Of a DNA stretch of 64,000 nucleotides, positions 56,781-64,000 are shown one piece after another (position 1 is the first letter of the stretch; every line of letters starts with the position of its first letter). The notes under the pieces were generated by a model, which was not told where the DNA came from, did no database searches, and saw only the letters and a program-made list of their open reading frames with translations. Both the position numbers and the translations under genes were made by a program. Source of the stretch: Isoetes taiwanensis (Eukaryota; Streptophyta; Lycopodiopsida; Isoetales; Isoetaceae); contig JAJEKV010000032.1 in NCBI GenBank assembly GCA_021234155.1, positions 6,976,736 to 7,040,735 on the forward strand. The letters are read 5' to 3'.

Positions 56781-57662
56781 GTGTATGCAGCTAGAGGCCT
56801 AGGTTCAGGGGAACGACAACGCAGAGACCACATGGAAGAACAGAGTCCGCCCAGGCCACCCCCGGCAAGGAACCTGTTCGAGGAATTTGGACCCATAACC
56901 CTAGAAGAGGAAATATCACAGATAAGGAAGGACCTCGAACAGATAAAGGCCTTGCTGGCAGTACAAGCAGGAGTGGGTTCGGTGGGCAACGCTCAGTTGC
57001 CGCAAGCATCAGCTCGGAAAACAGGAAGAGACAAGAAGAGGAGCAAGAGAAGGAGGTCCTCCAGCTCGGAATCCTCTGACTCAAGTTCAGATTCGGACTC
57101 CGACTCCGAGGAGGAAGAAGAGCAGGCCCAGGACCAAACAGATGGAAGGCAGAGGAACACTACAGATGCAAGGCAGAGGGACACCATGGATGGACGACAA
57201 AGGAACACTAGAGCCTCTGACTACCAGAAGAAGGTAGATTCTGCACTGGGCAATGTATGGAAGGCCCGGAAACTCGAACAGTTCTCGGGGGAGAACAGGT
57301 CAGGATTAGAAGCAGAGGCATGGCTGGACGAAATGAGTGAGTACGGCAATGCATATGGCATGAAGGATAAGGACAAAGGCAGAGTGGCAACAACCAACTT
57401 GAAAGGAGCCGCACGGATTTGGTGGAAGGGATATGCAAAGGCCCATGGCTTGAGCAGGGATGCTTGCAGGTTCAGAAAGTTTGCTAAAGCCTTCAAGCGC
57501 CATTACGTCCCAAGAGAGCACAAGTCCAGCATGATGCAGCAGTTCTATAGGTTGCAACAGGGAAACAAATCAGTCCAGAAATATACAGAGGAATTCATGA
57601 GGCTAAGGCTTTATGTGCCAAGGTTGGGTGAAAAGCATGCAGTAGAGAGCTACATTTGTTAG
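56781..57662 (+). CDS. retrotransposon Gag with SR-rich region (3'-interrupted)
   Basis: The start is at 56781 or 56832 (MEEQSPPRPP). It has a coiled-coil-like stretch EEEISQIRKDLEQIKALLAV, a basic/Ser-rich region (KRSKRRRSSSSESSDSSSD) followed by acidic DQTDGRQRN repeats, then Retrotrans_gag with KLEQFSGENRSGLEAEAWL, ARIWWKGYAKAHGL, FAKAFKRHYVPREHK and KYTEEFMRLRLYVPRL. Translation ends at TAG 57660-57662, supplied by the inserted Gypsy LTR (TGTTAG). The zinc knuckle and pol are therefore displaced beyond the insertion. Confidence 0.88.
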   Translation: MYAARGLGSGERQRRDHMEEQSPPRPPPARNLFEEFGPITLEEEISQIRKDLEQIKALLAVQAGVGSVGNAQLPQASARKTGRDKKRSKRRRSSSSESSDSSSDSDSDSEEEEEQAQDQTDGRQRNTTDARQRDTMDGRQRNTRASDYQKKVDSALGNVWKARKLEQFSGENRSGLEAEAWLDEMSEYGNAYGMKDKDKGRVATTNLKGAARIWWKGYAKAHGLSRDACRFRKFAKAFKRHYVPREHKSSMMQQFYRLQQGNKSVQKYTEEFMRLRLYVPRLGEKHAVESYIC

Positions 57663-58160
57663 TCCTGTGCCTCCTAGTTCAGGACTATTCATGCATACGA
57701 CGGACCAGGTCAAGCTCAAGGATCCACAGACAGGCACGGGTCAGCCGTCAAAAGCCCAAAGAAAGACTGGCAAGCAGACCACGCAGATCAAAGCCCGGGT
57801 CTGCGCTACCAAGAGCGCCCAGCGACAAGTGATGACCCGCCACCGCCCGTCGGTCGTGGGCCGGCGTGATTCTAGGCATTTCAAGAGGCACCGCCAACAT
57901 TCCTCGCAGAATCAGGCCTCCTTCCAGGAGTCGGCACCGAGATCAGTCCGAGTGTCTATATTGGGCCAGAGGCCATTGTACTATATATATGAGTAGAGCT
58001 AGCACATGAGTTTCAGAAAAGTTTTGCGTCTTGTCTCTCTTCAGTCTTCTCTCGATTGCGAGAGCTCATGTATGTTCATCATTGATATCAAGGAAGCTTA
58101 TCATTTTCCTCTCATTGTTCTCTTTTGTTTACATTTTCTTCTTCTCGTTCTTCTCTTGCA
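57657..58160 (+). repeat. candidate 5' LTR of the Gypsy element
   Basis: About 504 bp from TGTTAG to TTGCA. The left edge is fixed by loss of Gag similarity of the interrupted element. The right edge is a TG...CA guess because the other LTR is outside the window, and no clean tRNA primer site is seen after it. Confidence 0.6.
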
Positions 58161-58379
58161 AATCCGTGACATAGTCCCAGTTCTCCTGTTAGATCCAAGG
58201 GTCCTCACAGAGGGTCTGTCTTTGCAGGAGTTCCCCGAACCCGCACCCCAAACACCTATGCCGCTGCGGGTCCGATTCGATTTTCCTTTCTTCAGCCGCC
58301 ATGTCCGTCCGGAAACTTCACGCTGGAAGAATTTCTTTCCCTGACGGCATCTCGCTTTGCGCCATCATCGAAGGGAAGC

Positions 58380-60622
58380 TGTTCGTGACATGTATGGATA
58401 CGCTACGACATTGAGGGAGGCCACATTTGGTCTAGGGCTCGGTCGGGCGCCACCCACCCTCGTGTCATGTCTCGGCCCAAATTCTCCGCCTCAAGCGTGC
58501 AAACATTGCTCACAGCCCTCGTCTCCTCATCACTCTCGGGAGCCCTATCCCGCTCCAACAGCTCAACCTTACTTTCATACCCCCAGAACATGCCTTCATC
58601 CATCACTCTTTCCGCCACGCCTCGCCTTCACAACCATCATCTCCTACGGGTGGACGGGGATATCCACATGTCTCTTTTGCTCCTCCCCAGGAATTTCCCT
58701 TCCCTACCTTTCCCACCGCTCTTCCTGTTTACAATCTTACAGACGTCAAACCCAAATATCAGGCACCTCCAGTACCCCCACCTCAGCCACCCCTTCGCCA
58801 GGTCTTTTCCAAAGACCATACCCCTCCAACTCCACCTCAATATCCTCACTATCATGTTCCGTCCAGCCCCAAGACTTTTACCTCTACCTTTCAGACCCTT
58901 AAGCTGACTTATCCCACCTTTGGCAACACGAAAGGCAAACCTTTAGACCAAAGTGCTCAGGCCCACATGGAAGAATTTGAGGCTCTGGCTGTCCTGAATG
59001 GTCATGCGCAACGGGTAAAAGCATGTTAGGGTGTCCCTTAAAAAGTATTATTTAGTGACTAAAAAGGTACCTAAAAAGGTAGCCAGGACTGGGTACTGGG
59101 TACCTGTATAATATCTCAATATAAGGTATGTTTTAGAACTTTTTATATATATATTGGTCTCCGATAGCATTATCTTTACCTTAACTTTGAATATTACCAT
59201 GTCCTTGACTTTTATTTTGGATTTTTGTATTAGTTTTAATGAAAAGAAAAATGAGAAAGTACCCAGTTCAGAAGTACCTAGTGTATGTACTTTTGCAGGT
59301 TCCAAAAGTGGTACACCCTAACATGCTTTTACCCAACCTCAACTGAAATTCCACATCTTTTCCACCACATTGCGTGGCTCCCCTCATCAATGGCTCATGT
59401 CCAACAAAAGCCACTGGAAACAAGATTGGTCCGAAATGAAAACTGCTTTTCTTTCTCACTATGGGACCACGGATGATGATCAACTTCATCTCAAGCAACT
59501 CAATGACCTTCAACAAGAGCCCACTGAGTTCCGCCGGGATTTTGCGCACCGTCTTCACATTCACATTTCGCCAAGAAACTCAAGGAGTACCCCACACAGA
59601 GCCAGATCTTGGTCTGGTTTCTCCAAGGACTTCCTCCGGCTATCAGACTCATGACTGAATACCTGCGCCCGAAGACTTTGGAGCAGGCTATCGATCTTGT
59701 CAATCACTCAGTCAATGTTTCCTCCCGTGGCGTGGCTCTTCAGGAGCTCCCTTTCATTCCACCCGTCATGGTTCCCCAGACTGCTGTTCAACCTCAACAC
59801 GCCAATCCGCGGTCGCGGTCGGATCCGGGTGCCATATCGCAAATATCAAGGCCACTTGGCGAATGAGTGCAACTCCACCAATGGCCCGCCTCATTGTAAA
59901 CGATGCAACATGTGCAATCATGCCACGGAAGAGTGCACTCGCACTCATCCTACACCTTTCCGCAACAAGATGGTTTATCAAGTGCAAACAACACCTCAGC
60001 ACCAATCGCCATATCAGCAGCCACCACTACAGGCGCAACCCAATCAACTCTATCAGCAACAGGAGCAACAACGGGGACCCAACACACGTCCTCCTTTTGA
60101 TCCTTCGAAAGCTCAGTGTTATCACTGTCAAGAATGGGGTCATACCACCACGGCGTGTCCTCAACTTCCACAAGTTCAGGTGCAGCTTCCTGGCACAAAT
60201 CAGACCACATCGGTCCGCCTCACGGCTTACCAACTTTGGATTGCCAATGGCAAACAAGGCCCGCGTCCGGTTCTTCGGAAGCCACCTCGTGCACCTCAGC
60301 AATCACGCTATCAACCAGCTCCTGCAAATCAACCTCAGATGGATCAACAAGCACAGGAAGAAATTTTTCAAGCTCTCAATCCTCCAGTCCAGCCGTCAAA
60401 TTGGGTTGGTTTAGTCTCACGCCAGACCAGGGCGTCACGTCCCTTAACCATTATTCCTAATGGCACGCAACCTGCCTTTGCCGTCGACACAATTCCTCAT
60501 GCAGAAGACAAAAAGGTCCATTTTGTACCTGACTTGGAGAAACTCATGCCGAATGTCATGCCTAAAGTTCGCCAAAGCATTCTGAACCTCATGCAAGCTG
60601 CCAAGGCCGCAGACGTTGGCTA
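58380..60622 (+). pseudogene. Gypsy Gag with CCHC knuckle, split by a MITE
   Basis: The N-terminal part is Pro-rich. Around 58880-58990 the frame reads LTYPTFGNTKGKPL and AQAHMEEFEALAV. After the MITE (59013-59334), 59370-59600 has SNKSHWKQDWSEMKTAF and QQEPTEFRRDFAHRLH. A frame change leads to CYHCQEWGHTTTAC (CX2CX4HX4C, about 60118-60160), a second His/Cys cluster (CKRCNMCNHATEEC, about 59898-59940), and a Pro/Gln-rich C-terminus ending at 60622. Confidence 0.85.
59013..59334. mobile_element. 322-bp MITE with 22-bp terminal inverted repeats
   Basis: Ends GGGTAAAAGCATGTTAGGGT and its exact inverse, flanked by the 3-bp direct repeat AAC (59010-59012 and 59335-59337). A 3-bp duplication and GGG..CCC ends fit PIF/Harbinger-type MITEs, although AAC is not their usual TTA/TAA target. 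No coding capacity. Inserted in the Gypsy gag. Confidence 0.93.
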
Positions 60623-61342
60623 ATGTTCATGCCACCACTAGAGCTCAACAAAGACAAGACGCGACCTTCCATGTCTCAACCTCCACGCTCACCATATCCA
60701 AATATCGTTCTTCGAGGTAGACCTACTCAAAGAAGTTGCCGCTTCCTTACCACGCGACTCCCCGCTTTTGTGGATCCCGCAGATCCTTTTTCTCATGTGC
60801 CTCTGGAACTCCAAGAGGAGCTGGCAAAAATCAAAATTCCTCTAAGTCTTGCAACGATTTTGAAACTCTGTCCTGCTCTAAAGGACCAGTTACCACTCCC
60901 GACTATTTTGGTTGGGGCTGTTGCTACCTCTACACCCACGGTACATGCCACGGTGGGCAATCGCAAGTCAACCATGTTCAAATTGATGGAGGTAGCGCAG
61001 CTTAATCTCATCACGGATAAACTCCGCAAAACAAATGGGCATCAAACAACTCTATCGGCCCCATATGACATCAAATTGGCCAATGGCCATATCACGAGAC
61101 CTCAAGGCGTCACGCCTCTTCTTCACATCAACATTGCTGATCTCAGATTCCCCTTGGAATTTGGTGTTTGGAAGGCTGGAGAAGATCCAGGTGATTATGA
61201 AATGTTGGTCGGCAGACCTTTTCTCCGCCAGGCCAAGAGTATCCATTACTGGGCCACGGATCAGTTAGTCATCACCGATGGTCACCTCAATGCCACCATG
61301 GATTTGGAAACAGTGCAAAATCATTTCCGCCGACAATGCTGA
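60623..61342 (+). pseudogene. Gypsy protease region
   Basis: The long frame ends YEMLVGRPFLRQAKSIHYW, typical of the retropepsin C-terminal flap/helix. The catalytic motif VQIDGGSA is seen only in another frame (about 60978-61001), and the long frame then resumes as NLITDKLR. Two nearby compensating indels explain this, so the active site is destroyed in any single frame. Confidence 0.78.
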
Positions 61343-61779
61343 ACCCTCTCTCCGACACCGATTCTCGAGGACGCCCGAATATCTATCAAGTTCGGGCTCC
61401 ACCGCGAAGTCCGCCTCGTCATCCTACCGAATATGCCGATCCTGGGGAGAAATGACTCTTGATCAGGACCAGGTGCCGGGTCGCTTTGCTTGACCCTTAC
61501 CTGGCTCCTTGCAATCGCATTCAACGTGTTGATCACTTTTCAGATGCTGAACCTCTTGCCACTCTTGTAGATGTCCACGCTGTTATGAAGCAACCTCTGC
61601 TTGATGACACTCAGCAACCTCTCTTTTTCACCACGCAGAGCGCCACGCATCCTGTTATGCTTCAACCTCCCTGCCATATTGTCCGTGACACGGAAGTTAT
61701 CCCCATATTCAGACTCGACGCCGAGATTGTGGACGAGGCAACAATCACCGTCCAATTGTCGCTAATCTTCCGACACCCT

Positions 61780-62665
61780 ATCGTGAATCAGGCCGCCACG
61801 CCTTCAAAAGTTCAAACACATTTTCGCCTGGAGCTACAGAGATCTTCGGGGGATCAACAAAACCTTGGGGGAACTCACCATTCCTACCAAGTCTGATGCA
61901 CGCCCAGTCTAGCAACGACAGTACCGGCTCAACCCCAATTACCGCGGATCGCCAAGGCGGAAATTGACAAACTCCTTTGCCGCAGGTTTGATCTATGAGG
62001 TCAAACATTCGAAAGTGGGTGAGCCCCATCGCCATTGCACTCAAACACAATGGTAAGATCTGCGTTATGCGGACTACCGAAAACTCAATCAAAGCCACCT
62101 GAGCGTGATCATTTTCCACTACCCTTCACGCACTGTGTTCCGAAGAGGTTGCCGGACATGAGATGTACTCCTTCATGGATGGTTTTTTTCGCTACAATCA
62201 GATCTCAATCAAAGAATCTGATCAACTCAAGACTACCTTCACCACCCCGTGGGGCACTTTTGCCTACAAGGTGGTTCCTTTTGGATTATCAAACTCTCCA
62301 TCCACATTTCAACGTATCATGCTCTCAGTTTTTCATGATTTTATGAAGGAAAATCCCTTCTTGCAAATTTTTCAAGATGACTTCTCTCGCCTCTGATTCC
62401 ATGGTGACCATTTGGATAAATTGGAACCGCTCTTCGAAATGTGATGAGTCGGCATTAGTCTCAATCCCGAGAAATGCACCTTTTGCGTCACTTTAGGTGT
62501 TCTGTTGGGACATGTGGTCAGCAAAGCAGGTATCACCACGGATCCTGCCAAAATCAGCTGTGTGCTCAAGGCTCAAGCACCAGCCAATATCAAGGAAACA
62601 CGCTCTTTCTTGGGTAAGGTCAATTATTACTCCACCTTCATTCCCGGACTCGCAGCCCATTGTAG
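61780..62665 (+). pseudogene. Gypsy reverse transcriptase
   Basis: Fragments in order are the FAWSYRDLRGI-like start (about 61820), RLNPNYR (about 61929), ADYRKLNQSHL (about 62068), MYSFMDGFFRYNQIS (62163), TTFTTPWGTFAYKVVPFGL (62230), SPSTFQRIMLSVFHDF and the catalytic FQDDF (about 62369-62383, in place of YxDD). Then come VGISLNPEKCTFCV and SFLGKVNYYSTFIPGL. Several frames are needed, so it is inactive. Confidence 0.9.
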
Positions 62666-62686
62666 ATCCCATTCATAAACTCACGG

Positions 62687-63164
62687 GTGATGAATCCACC
62701 GGGCTTGGAATTCCCAGCGGATGTCGCTTCCAACAGCTTGAAGCTTTTGCTTACTCGTGCCCCGGTTCTTGTTCCTCCTCAATGGGACAAGCCCTTTCAT
62801 GTCCATGTCGATGTCTCGGCCTTTGCTATTGGAGCTGTTCTTTCTCAAGAATATGATGCGCACACTGACAAACCAAACCGCTACGCCAGCCGGAAACTCA
62901 ATTCTCATTAACGCAACTACTCCGCCACAGAGCGAAGCCTTGGGTTTATTTTTTTCAAGGCCCAACGCCTGGTCACTATCTTTTTGGGCAGTCGATCAAA
63001 TTCTTTGTTGACCACCAGGCACTTCTTTATTTGATCAACAAATCCACGCCCACGGGCCGCATTGCTCGTTGGGTCCTCCTTCTGCAAGAATTTGCACCTT
63101 TTGAAATTGTTCACAAGGCTGGCAAATCTCATGTTGTCCCGGATTATCTTTCACGATCCACACG
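62687..63164 (+). pseudogene. Gypsy RNase H
   Basis: 62687-62911 reads APVLVPPQWDKPFHVHVDVS and IGAVLSQEYD, followed by YASRKLNSH. A frame change leads to NYSATERSLGFIFFKAQRL-like sequence, with further fragments to VPDYLSRST near 63150. The first acidic residue (HVDVSAFAIGA) is present. Confidence 0.88.
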
Positions 63165-64000
63165 ATGATCCCTCCACCGGAGTCTCGTGACGCCTTTCCC
63201 CGACGCCAACTCTTCGGGTCACGGCAACACCTCATTGGTTTCATGATTTTCAGCAAGATCTCCTCACAGCGCTCTTCCACCAGAGGACGCCACGCCTTCC
63301 AGCCAGCGACAATCCCGTCGGCCGACATCAATTTCTCCCATGAGGTCCGTGACTACACCATGGTTGCGTGCCATCTTTACAAAAAGGGTAAGGATACCAT
63401 CCTTCGACGCTGTGTTCTCCCTCATGAGGTCCCAGATATTGTTCGAGAAGCCCATGAAGGGCTCGGAGGTGGTCATTTTCATGGAGACACCACGGCACGC
63501 AAAATCCTTCTTGCTGGTTATTTTTGGCCCACGCTCTTCAAAGACGCTCACGCCCACGCCCGCACGTGTGATGCTTGCCAGCGTGTGGGACGGCCCACGG
63601 CCCGTGACGCTCTTCCCTTGACGCCGGTTGCCACGCCACTTCCCTTCAAAGAAATGGGGAATGGATTTTGTGGGACCCATCGATCCTCCCCGCGGGGCAC
63701 ACCCGCGTCTTCGCTACATTCGGTTCTCACCGACACGCTACCAAATGGGCGGAAGCTTATGACTTCCGGACAACACCGCGGCAAGCACGCCTAAGGTTAT
63801 CTATCAACAAATCATCATGCGATTCGGCTGCCCCACGGAGCTGGTCAGTGATCGTGGTGTCCACTTTATCAATCATACCATCAAGGAGCTGACGGATTAT
63901 CTCCTGATACATCATCACAAGAGCACACCTTACTATCCTCAAGGCAATGGTTTGGCAGAAAGCACCAACAAGACTCTGGTCACAATTCTCAAGAAAATTT
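63165..64000 (+). pseudogene. Gypsy integrase (incomplete at the window edge)
   Basis: The HHCC module is seen as EAHEGLGGGHFHGDTTARK ... CDACQRVGRP (about 63450-63597). The catalytic core then appears in another frame as MDFVGPI near 63662, ELVSDRGVHFIN near 63839 and HKSTPYYPQGNGLAESTNK near 63916. Stops between the blocks show decay. The GPY/F end and any chromodomain are beyond the window. Confidence 0.9.

Larger units (their letters stand above)
51335..57656 (+). mobile_element. second LTR retrotransposon encoding a histone H3-like protein (interrupted)
   Basis: It begins TGTGACGTTCC, as does the minus-strand element, and its LTR shares with that element an inverted TATAC-rich start and a GGAGGGGCGGATGGAG block. 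Gene order is 5' LTR (51335 to about 52850), ORF A with a C-terminal H3 fold (53117-54362), ORF B (55086-56612) and gag (56781 onward). A Gypsy element starting at 57657 cuts gag. Whether pol and the 3' LTR follow lies outside the window. Divergence from the minus-strand element is large at DNA level, so these are two families of one lineage. Confidence 0.82.
57657..64000 (+). mobile_element. Ty3/Gypsy retrotransposon (5' part; degraded; runs off the window)
   Basis: It is inserted in gag of the H3-carrying element. A candidate 5' LTR, 57657-58160, begins TGTTAG and ends TTGCA. It has a TATATATATGAG box near 57979. Then gag, protease, RT, RNase H and integrase follow in Gypsy order, with stops and frameshifts throughout. 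Integrase continues past 64000. A 322-bp MITE interrupts gag. Confidence 0.88.

Noticed and set aside
57667-58344. Two plus-strand frames in the Gypsy 5' region
   Set aside because: They lie in the LTR/leader with a TATATATA box, are low complexity and have no domain.
57657-64000. Endogenous pararetrovirus
   Set aside because: Protease-RT-RNase H-integrase order with an HHCC integrase and an LTR-like start indicates a Ty3/Gypsy element; no movement or coat protein is seen.

Overview
The window is eukaryotic nuclear DNA from a land plant. It carries spliced genes with canonical GT/AG introns (an AAE1-type acyl-activating enzyme with a peroxisomal C-terminus, and a type-I pectin methylesterase with a PMEI pro-region) in a sea of plant-type Copia, Gypsy, LINE, pogo-like and MITE sequence. 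The low gene density and many old, nested transposons suggest a large genome. A fern or other non-seed plant is my guess, and this is inference only.

Layout. 1-4.4 kb: non-genic, with an (ATC)n run and a 3x45-bp tandem repeat. 4.47-6.40 kb (-): acyl-activating enzyme with a gap in its AMP-binding signature. 8.2-8.9 kb (+): decayed 2-oxoglutarate dioxygenase. 10-16.4 kb: MITE, LINE ORF1 remnant, a structured repeat (family A) and a pogo-like transposase remnant. 16.5-23.4 kb (-): a complete but internally deleted LTR element with a 5-bp target duplication, carrying a histone H3-like ORF, a second conserved ORF (ORF B) and gag. 24.9-29.4 kb: a head-to-head pair, a methyltransferase-like ORF (-) and a DUF7869-type transposase (+). 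29.4-31.1 kb: three tandem copies of a promoter plus small-ORF unit. 31.3-34.4 kb (-): truncated Copia. 35.6-37.5 kb (-): pectinesterase. 38.3-46.1 kb: structured repeats (families A and B), a fold-back MITE and a LINE 3' end. 46.1-50.4 kb: Copia fragments split by a poly(A)-tailed insertion. 51.3-57.7 kb (+): a second, diverged H3-carrying LTR element with the same gene order. From 57.66 kb to the end it is interrupted by a Ty3/Gypsy element, which is itself interrupted by a 322-bp MITE.

The two most notable systems are these. (1) Two diverged LTR retrotransposons share the order [acidic/basic ORF ending in a histone H3 fold] - [ORF B] - [SR-rich gag]. One H3 copy looks canonical and the other has centromeric-H3-like residues. 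The + copy has a duplicated promoter module with long palindromes upstream of ORF A and ORF B. (2) A ~60-nt multi-hairpin core occurs in four good copies in two otherwise different repeat families. Its inner sequence is conserved, while its outer stem changes by compensating substitutions, as expected of a structured RNA.

Only the pectinesterase looks fully intact. Nearly all mobile-element ORFs carry stops or frameshifts.
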